A stretch of DNA of 6,606 nucleotides, from positions 1 to 6,606 of the forward strand of contig JAIFNE010000011.1 of NCBI GenBank assembly GCA_020047875.1, in the 5' to 3' direction. The position numbers were made by a program, and so were the translations under genes. The notes under the pieces were generated by a model. That model had not been told where the DNA came from. It searched no databases and saw only the letters and a list, made by a program, of their open reading frames with translations. This stretch comes from Hydrogenophaga sp. (GTDB lineage: Bacteria > Pseudomonadota > Gammaproteobacteria > Burkholderiales > Burkholderiaceae_C). Position 1 is the first letter of the stretch. Each line of letters starts with the position of its first letter. Positions 1 through 5,976 of the stretch are shown here, piece after piece.

Positions 1-1
1 C

Positions 2-367
2 CAGCTGGACCAGATGACGCAGCAAAACGCCGCGCTGGTCGAAGAGAGCACCGCGGCCGCCGAGAGCCTCAAAGACCAGGCGCGCCGCCTGGCTGAGGTG
101 GTGGCGGTGTTTCGCCTCGATGGCGCGATGTCGGTGGCGGCAACTGCGCCCGCGCCGAGCGTGGCCGCGCACCGTGCGCCAGCGTCCAAAGCCATCACCC
201 AGACCAAAACGCCAGCCCGCACAACGGGCGTGACCGCGAACCGCAAGCCGCCCGGCCTGCCACGTCCGGCGGCGGCCAAACAGGCCGCTGAACCGCTGCG
301 CGCACCCGCAGCCCGTCCTGCCACCACCGCCACCCGCGGTGACGACGGCGACTGGGAAAGCTTTTAA
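2..367 (+). CDS. Methyl-accepting chemotaxis protein, C-terminal fragment (5' end outside window)
   Basis: This is the last 121 codons of a chemoreceptor; the sensor domain, membrane segments and signalling tip lie upstream of the window. The first ~36 residues (QLDQMTQQNAALVEEST, continuing to VVAVFRL) are the typical end of the MCP cytoplasmic coiled coil, containing the C-terminal methylation helix. About 80 residues of low-complexity Ala/Pro/Thr/Arg-rich linker follow, ending in DWESF. That ending matches the NWETF-type pentapeptide (Trp and Phe being the key residues) which in E. coli Tar and Tsr docks the methyltransferase CheR and the methylesterase CheB. The long disordered linker fits a flexible tether. 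The fragment is therefore inferred to come from a high-abundance, adaptation-competent receptor. The next gene, an Aer homologue, starts 56 bases downstream on the same strand with no visible terminator between, so co-transcription is plausible. Ligand unknown. Confidence 0.93.
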   Translation, partial: QLDQMTQQNAALVEESTAAAESLKDQARRLAEVVAVFRLDGAMSVAATAPAPSVAAHRAPASKAITQTKTPARTTGVTANRKPPGLPRPAAAKQAAEPLRAPAARPATTATRGDDGDWESF

Positions 368-411
368 GCGCGTGCTTGCCTATCCACCTTCCATCAATTG
401 ACAACCCACTG

Positions 412-417
412 TAGAGG
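412..417 (+). promoter_or_regulatory. Shine-Dalgarno site of the aer-like gene
   Basis: TAGAGG with core GAGG lies 6 bases before the ATG at 424. It is the clearest ribosome binding site in the window and fixes the start of the Aer homologue. That start is also supported by alignment, because the PAS residues fall at the same numbers as in E. coli Aer when translation begins here. Confidence 0.65.
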
Positions 418-423
418 TTTCCC

Positions 424-2037
424 ATGCGCAACAACCAACCGGTTTCCCAACGCGAGTTCCCCTTTCCGCCCGAGCAGACCCTGGTCTCGGTGACCGACCT
501 CAAGGGGCGCATCGTTTATTGCAACCCATCGTTTGTGGCGGTGAGCGGATTCACCCGCGAGGAGCTCATGGGACAGCCGCACAACCTGGTGCGCCATCCC
601 GACATGCCCTCCGAGGCGTTTCGCGACATGTGGGAAACCATGGCATCGGGTAACCCTTGGTCGGGGCTGGTGAAGAACCGGCGCAAGGATGGAGACCACT
701 ACTGGGTGATGGCCAACGCGACGGCCATCAAGCGCGAGGGCCAGGCGGTGGGTTATCTGTCGGTTCGCGTGGCACCCGACCGCCAGCAGGTGGCCGAGAT
801 CGAGCCGGTGTATGCCCGCATGCGCGAGCAGGCTGAAACTGGCCGGGCCACGATTGGGTTGCACCGCGGGCAGCTCGTGAACCGCAGCCTCTCCGGCAAG
901 GTCTTTGGCGGTCTGAAGAACCTCTGGGCCAATACGGGCTGGGGTGGTGTGGCCTTGGCTGTGGTGATCGGCCTCACGGCCGAACTGGCGACCGTGGTGC
1001 CCGAGGCGGTCTTTCTGACCGTGGCGTTGGTGCTGGGGCTGGGCGGGCAGTGGCTCATTCGCCGCCATGCAGACAGGTTGATGAAGCCCGTGCTCGAAGA
1101 CGCGCTGACGATCGCTGCGGGTGATCTCACCACCGAGGTGCGCACCGGCGCCTCGGGCGTGGCGGGTGAACTGCAGCGGGCTTTGCGGCAGCTGTCGGTC
1201 AACCTGCGCACCGTGATCGGCGATATCAGCGCCGAGACCGAGCAGCTGCGCGTGGCTGTGGTCGAAATCGCCAACGGCAACCAGGATCTGTCCAACCGCA
1301 CCGAGGCGCAGGCCAGCAACCTGGAGGAAACGGCGGCGTCGATGGAGCAGATCAATGGCACCGTGAAGCAGACCGCCGACTCGGCCCAGCAAGGTGTTCG
1401 CCTGGCCGACCAGGCCTCCGGCGTGGCCCGGCACAGCCACGAAGCGGTGCAGGGCGTGGTGCAGGCGATGGGCGACATTGCCGAGTCGTCCAAGCGCATT
1501 GGCGAGATCATTCACGTGATTGAAGGCGTGGCCTTCCAGACCAACATCCTCGCGCTCAACGCGGCGGTGGAAGCGGCCCGGGCCGGCGAGCAGGGCAGGG
1601 GCTTTGCGGTGGTGGCGTCCGAGGTGCGGGCGCTGGCGCAACGCACCACCGGTGCGGCCAAGGAAATTCGGCAGCTGATCGTCGAGTCGGCCGATCGCGT
1701 GGCCAGTGGCGGTGCGCAAACCGAGCGGGCGCAGGAGCGCATGCAGGAGGTGCTGGACTCTGTGAGCCAGGTCAGCGCGTTGCTGAGCGAGGTGAGCAGC
1801 GCCACGACAGAGCAGCAAACCGGGCTGTCCCAGGTGAACAGTGCGGTGGCCGACATGGACGGCATCACCCAGCAGAACGCGGCCATGGTGGAAGAACTGG
1901 CTGCCACCGCGCACTCGCTCACCGGGCAGGTCACCAGCGTGAAACAGGCGCTCAACCTGTTCCGCCTGCGTGCCAGCGACCGCTCGGTGGCAGAAACCAA
2001 CGCGGTCGATCTGCGTCGGGAAGCCAAAGGGGTTTGA
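424..2037 (+). CDS. aer: Aer-type aerotaxis/redox chemoreceptor (PAS-HAMP-MCP signal domain)
   Basis: This 537-residue inner-membrane receptor is inferred to sense the redox state of the respiratory chain through FAD in a cytoplasmic PAS domain and to signal through CheA/CheW. The PAS domain (~residues 18-125) has GQPHNLVRHPDMP (50-62) and PWSGLVKNRRKDGDHYWV, close to E. coli Aer. N34, R57, H58, D60 and W70, the FAD-pocket residues of E. coli Aer, fall at identical numbers (comparison from memory). A linker resembling the Aer F1 segment leads to a membrane hairpin (~172-191 and ~193-212) with almost no periplasmic loop. A HAMP-like segment (~216-265, P222, GDL 233-235) follows, then the MCP coiled coil. 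Its hairpin tip is near 360-407 and includes GVAFQTNILALNAAVEAARA (368-387). A methylation-type helix (SNLEETAASMEQ, 298-309) precedes the tip. The C terminus (LRREAKGV) lacks a CheR-binding pentapeptide. It is slightly longer than the ~506-residue E. coli protein. A strong terminator follows 50 bases after the stop. Confidence 0.94.
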   Translation: MRNNQPVSQREFPFPPEQTLVSVTDLKGRIVYCNPSFVAVSGFTREELMGQPHNLVRHPDMPSEAFRDMWETMASGNPWSGLVKNRRKDGDHYWVMANATAIKREGQAVGYLSVRVAPDRQQVAEIEPVYARMREQAETGRATIGLHRGQLVNRSLSGKVFGGLKNLWANTGWGGVALAVVIGLTAELATVVPEAVFLTVALVLGLGGQWLIRRHADRLMKPVLEDALTIAAGDLTTEVRTGASGVAGELQRALRQLSVNLRTVIGDISAETEQLRVAVVEIANGNQDLSNRTEAQASNLEETAASMEQINGTVKQTADSAQQGVRLADQASGVARHSHEAVQGVVQAMGDIAESSKRIGEIIHVIEGVAFQTNILALNAAVEAARAGEQGRGFAVVASEVRALAQRTTGAAKEIRQLIVESADRVASGGAQTERAQERMQEVLDSVSQVSALLSEVSSATTEQQTGLSQVNSAVADMDGITQQNAAMVEELAATAHSLTGQVTSVKQALNLFRLRASDRSVAETNAVDLRREAKGV

Positions 2038-2087
2038 GCCGCGCGGCGTACAGCGGCCTGGTTTTCCGGGTCGCATCACGCGGCATG

Positions 2088-2125
2088 AACAGAAAAGCGG
2101 GGCAGGTGTGCCCCGCTTTTCTGTT
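2088..2125 (+). terminator. Strong Rho-independent terminator after the chemoreceptor pair
   Basis: A perfect 17-bp inverted repeat has arms at 2088-2104 and 2109-2125 and a 4-base loop GGTG (2105-2108). The stem has a GC-rich core next to the loop (GCGGGGCA / TGCCCCGC) and an A-rich foot on the left (AACAGAAAA) pairing with a T-rich run on the right (TTTTCTGTT), which serves as the U tract. It starts 50 bases after the aer stop and ends 174 bases before the next gene. Because the A and T tracts are symmetrical it could also work on the minus strand, but no minus-strand gene abuts it. Read-through from the chemoreceptors into the peptidase operon should be limited. Confidence 0.9.
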
Positions 2126-2256
2126 GGCGGTACGGACTTGAGACTTGGGGCGGTTCTCGCCAGCAGCGCGGGGCACGCAGTGCCACGGGCGTGGACGGAT
2201 GCACAAACATTTGCAGCGCGCGGCCCGCCGGGTGCGTGTGAGGCTCGCGGCGTCTC

Positions 2257-2262
2257 TATACT
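2257..2262 (+). promoter_or_regulatory. Candidate -10 box for the peptidase-hydrolase operon
   Basis: TATACT matches five of six bases of the sigma-70 -10 consensus and sits in an otherwise very GC-rich stretch, 37 bases before the ATG at 2300. Being downstream of a strong terminator and ahead of a probable two-gene operon, a promoter is expected here. No convincing -35 hexamer is seen at 16-18 bases spacing, so activator dependence or a different promoter is possible. Transcription from here would start near 2268-2270, giving a leader of about 30 bases. Confidence 0.3.
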
Positions 2263-2299
2263 GATCTGGAGATAGTCCCCAACCTTTGCACCCCGCACC

Positions 2300-3802
2300 A
2301 TGAACGCCCGCCTGCCCCCAGCCGCCCTGCCGCTCGACCCCAGCGCCCTGCAAATGCATGTAGATGACGCCTGGAGCGCGCGCATCGTCCCCGCGCTTCA
2401 GCGCTACATCGAGGTACCGGCCAAGTCGCCCGCCTTCGACCCCGACTGGGCGGCCCACGGCCTACTGGATCGGGTGTTGCAAAGCGCCGCCGACTGGGTG
2501 GGCGCCCAGCGGGTGCCCGGGCTCACCTGGGAAGTGATCCGGCTGCAGGACGCCGCCGGCAAACCGCGCACCCCGGTGCTGTTTTTCGAGTTGCCGGCCA
2601 GTGCCGGCCAGGACGGTACGCCGGCGCCCGCTTCCGGCCAGACCGTGCTGATGTACGGCCACCTCGACAAGCAGCCCGAGTTCACCGGCTGGCGCAGCGA
2701 CCTCGGCCCCTGGACGCCCAAAATCGATGACGGCAAGCTGTATGGCCGCGGCGGCGCCGACGACGGTTACGCGGTCTATGCCAGCATCGCCGCCCTGCAG
2801 GCCATTCAGGCGCAAGGTGCGGCCCACCCGCGCATCGTTGGGCTGATCGAGACCTGCGAGGAAAGCGGCTCGGCTGACCTGCTGCCGTATGTGGATGCGT
2901 TGCGTCCGCGTCTGGGCGATGTGGGCCTGGTGATCTGCCTCGACAGCGGCGCCGGCAACTACGACCAGCTCTGGCTCACCACCAGCCTGCGCGGCATGGC
3001 CAGCGGCGTGCTCAAGGTGGAAGTGCTCACCGAGGGTATCCATTCGGGCGACGCCTCGGGCCTGGTGCCGTCGAGCTTTCGCATCTTGCGGCATGTGCTG
3101 GACCGGCTGGAAGACAGCGCCACCGGCCGCCTGCTGCCCGCCAGCTTTCACTGCCAGGTGCCGCCCGAGCGGGTGGCGCAGGCCCGCGCCACCGCCGACA
3201 TTCTGGGTGACGAAATCCACAAGCGTTTCCCCTGGGCCAGCCACGACTGCGGCGGCTCCACCACCTTTGCGCTGCCCACCACCACCGACCCGGTGGAAGC
3301 CCTGCTCAACCGCACCTGGCGCCCCACGCTCAGCGTGACCGGGGCCGAAGGCTTCCCCGAGCTGCGCAACGCCGGCAATGTGCTGCGGCCTTACACCGCG
3401 TTCAAGCTCAGCCTGCGCCTGCCGCCGCTGGTGGACGCGGCCGCCGCCGTGCAGGAACTCAAGGCCTTGCTGGAAGACAACGCGCCGTACCAGGCCCGGG
3501 TGACGTTTCAGGGCGAGGGCGCGGCCAGCGGCTGGAACGCGCCGAGCACCACGCCGTGGTTCGAGCAGGCGCTGCAAGATGCCTCACAGGCGCACTTCGG
3601 CGCTGGCTGCGGCACCATTGGCCAGGGCGGCACGATTCCCTTGATGAACCTGCTGAGCCAGGGATTTCCCACCGCCCAGATGATGGTGTGCGGCGTGCTC
3701 GGGCCCCGCAGCAATGCCCACGGACCCAACGAATTCCTGCACCTCGACTACGCGCGCCGCCTGACCGCATCGGTGGCGCAGGTGATTGCCCGCATGCCCT
3801 GA
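2300..3802 (+). CDS. M20-family metallopeptidase (dipeptidase/carboxypeptidase-like)
   Basis: This 500-residue, probably cytoplasmic dizinc hydrolase of the M20/M25/M40 clan (ArgE/DapE/carnosinase relatives) is inferred to cleave dipeptides or N-acyl amino acids; the substrate cannot be read from the sequence. All metal and catalytic motifs are present. H121 and D123 lie in MYGHLDKQPE, where D123 is the family's catalytic-side Asp. D154, the bridging ligand, lies in GRGGADDGY. E187 (general base) and E188 (zinc ligand) lie in ETCEESGS. D215 lies in CLDSGAG and H474 in NAHGPNE. The inserted lid/dimerisation domain (~228-385) carries GIHSGDASG with H248, the lid-domain His conserved in the family. 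Length is usual for the carnosinase-like branch. No signal peptide is seen. ATG 2300 has no obvious Shine-Dalgarno; an internal ATG (residue 19, at 2354) is possible but no better supported. The alpha/beta hydrolase gene begins 13 bases after the stop, indicating an operon. Confidence 0.94.
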   Translation: MNARLPPAALPLDPSALQMHVDDAWSARIVPALQRYIEVPAKSPAFDPDWAAHGLLDRVLQSAADWVGAQRVPGLTWEVIRLQDAAGKPRTPVLFFELPASAGQDGTPAPASGQTVLMYGHLDKQPEFTGWRSDLGPWTPKIDDGKLYGRGGADDGYAVYASIAALQAIQAQGAAHPRIVGLIETCEESGSADLLPYVDALRPRLGDVGLVICLDSGAGNYDQLWLTTSLRGMASGVLKVEVLTEGIHSGDASGLVPSSFRILRHVLDRLEDSATGRLLPASFHCQVPPERVAQARATADILGDEIHKRFPWASHDCGGSTTFALPTTTDPVEALLNRTWRPTLSVTGAEGFPELRNAGNVLRPYTAFKLSLRLPPLVDAAAAVQELKALLEDNAPYQARVTFQGEGAASGWNAPSTTPWFEQALQDASQAHFGAGCGTIGQGGTIPLMNLLSQGFPTAQMMVCGVLGPRSNAHGPNEFLHLDYARRLTASVAQVIARMP

Positions 3803-3815
3803 GCGGCGCCGGATC

Positions 3816-4676
3816 ATGTCTGACACCACCCAAGCCCCGTTCACGCTGGCCGACGGGCTCAACCTGGCGCTGTACGACTGGCCGCTGCCGATGCGCCGGC
3901 GCCCGCGCGGTGTGGTGCTGATCGTGCACGGGCTGGGTGAGCACGCCTGGCGCTACGACCCGCTGGCGCAGCGGCTGAACGATTGGGGGTTTTTTGTGCG
4001 CGCCTACGACCAGCGCGGCCATGGCGAGTCGGGCGGCGCGCGCGGCGTCATCCCGCATGAAGACGCCCTGCTCGACGACCTGGCCGAGGTGCTGGACGAC
4101 ACACGCCGCCACATCGCCCAGCCCTGGTCGTGCCCGCTGATCCTGCTCGGTCACAGCATGGGCGGCCTGGTGGCGGCCAGCTTTGTGCAGCGGCGCATGG
4201 CGCCGGTGGACGCGCTGGTGCTTTCCTCGCCCGCGTTGCAGACGAACATTGGTATGGTGCAGAAGAAATTCATTGACCTGCTGAACCGGTTTGCGCCCAA
4301 CCTGACGCTGGGCAACGGCCTGGACGCGAGCAAGATTTCGCACGATCCGGCGGTGGTGCAGGCCTATGAGAAAGACCGGCGCGTGCACGACCGCATCAGC
4401 GCGCGGCTGGCTCGCTTCATCGACGACAACGGCCCCGTGGTCTTGGCCGCTGCGCCGGGCTGGTCGGTGCCCACGCTGCTGATCTACGCCGGGGAAGACA
4501 AGCTGGTGCGGCCCGCTGGCAGCGCGGCTTTCGCCAAGGCGGCGCCGCGTTCGGTGGTCAGCAGCGAGCGCTTCGAAGGCATGTACCACGAGCTGTTCAA
4601 CGAGGACGATCCCTCTGCCGTGTTTGCCAGGCTGCGGCACTGGCTGGACCTGAAGGCCCCCAAACCAGCCACCTGA
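3816..4676 (+). CDS. Alpha/beta hydrolase, monoacylglycerol lipase/lysophospholipase type
   Basis: This 286-residue serine hydrolase of the Hydrolase_4 (serine aminopeptidase S33-like) group is inferred to hydrolyse esters such as monoacylglycerols or lysophospholipids; the substrate is not provable here. The oxyanion-region motif is VHGLGEH (37-43), followed by YDQRGHGESGG, typical of monoglyceride lipases. The nucleophile elbow is GHSMGG (112-117) with S114. The acidic residue is D228 in AGEDKLVRP. The catalytic His is H258 in MYHELFNE. A cap region lies between ~residues 140 and 200. No signal peptide or lipoprotein box is seen, so it is probably cytoplasmic. The frame stays open up to a TTG at 3786 inside the preceding gene. 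The ATG at 3816 is preferred because it follows the M20 stop by 13 bases and gives the usual N terminus; its Shine-Dalgarno is weak. It is likely translated from the same mRNA as the peptidase. Confidence 0.92.
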   Translation: MSDTTQAPFTLADGLNLALYDWPLPMRRRPRGVVLIVHGLGEHAWRYDPLAQRLNDWGFFVRAYDQRGHGESGGARGVIPHEDALLDDLAEVLDDTRRHIAQPWSCPLILLGHSMGGLVAASFVQRRMAPVDALVLSSPALQTNIGMVQKKFIDLLNRFAPNLTLGNGLDASKISHDPAVVQAYEKDRRVHDRISARLARFIDDNGPVVLAAAPGWSVPTLLIYAGEDKLVRPAGSAAFAKAAPRSVVSSERFEGMYHELFNEDDPSAVFARLRHWLDLKAPKPAT

Positions 4677-4713
4677 ACCGGCTGCCCGAACGGCCCAATG
4701 CTCTCCTGGCCTC

Positions 4714-5889
4714 TCAGGCCGCACGCCCGGCGGCGCGCCGGGCCCAGGCCAGCCAGACGATGGCCGCGCCGGTGAGGGCCACCGGGATCAGCGAACCCAG
4801 GTTCAGCAACTGCCAGCCCTGGGTGGTGACCAAGGCGCCCGAGGCGAACGAGGTCACCGCCATGGTGGCGAACACACAGAAATTGATGGCCGCCTGCGCG
4901 CGGTCTTTTTCCTCGGGCCGGTACGACTGCAGCGACAGCGTGGTGCTGCCGGTGAACAGGAAATTCCAGCCCACACCCAGCAGGAACAGCGCGATCAGGA
5001 ACTGGTGCAGGTCCACCCCGGAAAGCGCAATGGCGATACAGACGAGATTGAGCACCACGCCCACGCCCATGATGCTCAGCACACCGAAGCGCTTGATCAG
5101 GTGGCCGGTGAAAAAGCCCGGGGCGAACATGCCGATGACGTGCCATTCGAGCACGAGCGCCGCGTCGTCAAACGGAAACCCGCAGACCTGCATGGCCAGC
5201 GGCGTGGCCGCCATCAGCAGATTCATCACGCCATAGCTCAGCGCGGCGGCAGCGGTGGCCACGATGAACACGGGCTGGCGCATGATGACCGACAGCGGGC
5301 GGCCCGACTCGGCCTTGCTGAGGCGCGGCGGCAGCGGCGGGAAACGCATGAACGAGATGGCCACCACCCCAAGCAGCGCCACCACCGCCAGCGCAAGGTA
5401 GGCGCCAGCGAAGGGCACGTCGAACCAGGTGCGGGTGCGGCTGGCCAGGTTGGGGCCGAGCACGGCGCCCGCCAGACCGCCCGCCAGCACCAGCGATACC
5501 GCTTTCTCGCGGAAATCCGCCGCGCTCAACTCGGCCGCGGCAAAGCGGTAGAGCTGACCGTTGGCGCTGTAGTAACCGGCGATCACGGTGGCCGTCACCA
5601 GCAGCCAGAAATTCTGGTTGAACGCCGCATAGGCACACAACAGCGCCGAGCCAAACGCGACCAGCAGACCGATCTGGAACGACACCTTGCGGCCGAAGGC
5701 GCTCTGCGTGCGCGCCACCAGCGGCGTGGACAGCGCACCGCCCACCACATAGCCCATCACTGGCAGCGTGGCCATCCAGCCCAGCGGGGCCAGACTCAGC
5801 CCGACCAACCCGTTGATCGCGATGAACACGACGTTGTTGGTGAGGAACAGGCCTTGTGCGGTGGCGAGTAACCAGAGGTTTTTGTTCAT
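4714..5889 (-). CDS. Major facilitator superfamily transporter, substrate unknown
   Basis: This 391-residue inner-membrane protein has a hydrophobicity pattern consistent with 12 membrane helices. The first is at about residues 5-30 and the last at about 362-384. A polar central loop (~183-203, with PPLPPRLSKAESGRP) separates the two six-helix halves. The loop between helices 2 and 3 carries a degenerate MFS motif A (QSAFGRK). Its second-half equivalent, GHLIKRFG (262-269), is better preserved. Other distinctive stretches are GYYSANGQLYRFAAAE (105-120), EWHVIGMFAPGFFTG (248-262) and LGVGWNFLFTGSTTL (304-318). These mark a defined MFS subgroup, but I cannot assign a cargo. Length is at the short end of normal MFS and the protein looks intact. 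It follows rsmE on the same strand after 87 bases and converges with the alpha/beta hydrolase gene. No good Shine-Dalgarno precedes the ATG. Confidence 0.9.
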   Translation of the reverse strand: MNKNLWLLATAQGLFLTNNVVFIAINGLVGLSLAPLGWMATLPVMGYVVGGALSTPLVARTQSAFGRKVSFQIGLLVAFGSALLCAYAAFNQNFWLLVTATVIAGYYSANGQLYRFAAAELSAADFREKAVSLVLAGGLAGAVLGPNLASRTRTWFDVPFAGAYLALAVVALLGVVAISFMRFPPLPPRLSKAESGRPLSVIMRQPVFIVATAAAALSYGVMNLLMAATPLAMQVCGFPFDDAALVLEWHVIGMFAPGFFTGHLIKRFGVLSIMGVGVVLNLVCIAIALSGVDLHQFLIALFLLGVGWNFLFTGSTTLSLQSYRPEEKDRAQAAINFCVFATMAVTSFASGALVTTQGWQLLNLGSLIPVALTGAAIVWLAWARRAAGRAA

Positions 5890-5900
5890 ATCAGCGTTCA

Positions 5901-5906
5901 GTTATA
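5901..5906 (-). promoter_or_regulatory. Weak candidate -10 box for the MFS gene
   Basis: Read on the minus strand this is TATAAC, five of six bases of the -10 consensus, 11 bases before the MFS start codon. It would give a very short or nearly absent leader, which fits the lack of a Shine-Dalgarno. No -35 hexamer is recognisable at normal spacing in the GC-rich sequence upstream, so this is a tentative call. Read-through from rsmE is the alternative. Confidence 0.22.
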
Positions 5907-5936
5907 CAGCGCAACCGCGCGGGCGGGCGTCGCCAA

Positions 5937-5957
5937 AGAGCCTGCCCCGCAGGCTCT
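5937..5957 (-). terminator. Hairpin between rsmE and the MFS gene, possible terminator
   Basis: A perfect 9-bp inverted repeat has arms AGAGCCTGC (5937-5945) and GCAGGCTCT (5949-5957) with a 3-base loop. It lies 19 bases beyond the rsmE stop codon on the minus strand. Reading in the rsmE direction, the stem is followed only by a short T run (TCTTT, then GGCG). It may terminate or attenuate rsmE transcription before the transporter gene, but the U tract is weak. Confidence 0.5.
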
Positions 5958-5976
5958 CCGATTTGCACTCAGCCGC

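Noticed and set aside
398..403. A perfect TTGACA (-35 consensus) upstream of the aer-like gene.
   Set aside because: At 17-base spacing the -10 would fall on the start codon (about 421-426), where there is no match, so it cannot drive this gene with its Shine-Dalgarno at 412-417.
2038..2047. A 10-base palindrome GCCGCGCGGC right after the aer stop.
   Set aside because: Short GC-only palindromes are common by chance in DNA of this composition and there is no T tract; the real terminator is at 2088-2125.
2172..2184. A small GGCAC-GCA-GTGCC hairpin in the spacer before the M20 gene.
   Set aside because: Only 5 bp, no T tract, no link to a gene end or start; not above chance here.
394..2385. 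A 663-codon open frame on the minus strand opposite the aer-like gene.
   Set aside because: It is antisense to a gene with unmistakable PAS and MCP motifs, its translation is His/Arg/Gly-rich with no recognisable domain, and such long antisense frames are expected in GC-rich DNA.
2462..3577. A 371-codon minus-strand open frame opposite the M20 peptidase.
   Set aside because: Low-complexity Gly/His/Arg-rich translation without motifs; the plus strand carries all M20 active-site residues.
3786..3815. A TTG start that would add 10 residues to the alpha/beta hydrolase.
   Set aside because: It lies inside the M20 coding region, adds an Arg/Pro stretch unlike the family, and the ATG at 3816 has normal operon spacing.
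3459..4724. A 421-codon minus-strand open frame across the M20/alpha-beta hydrolase junction.
   Set aside because: It overlaps two well-supported genes and shows no domain; an artefact of high GC at third positions.
5005..5871. A 288-codon plus-strand open frame opposite the MFS gene.
   Set aside because: His/Arg/Gln-rich translation; the minus-strand frame gives a clean 12-helix membrane protein.
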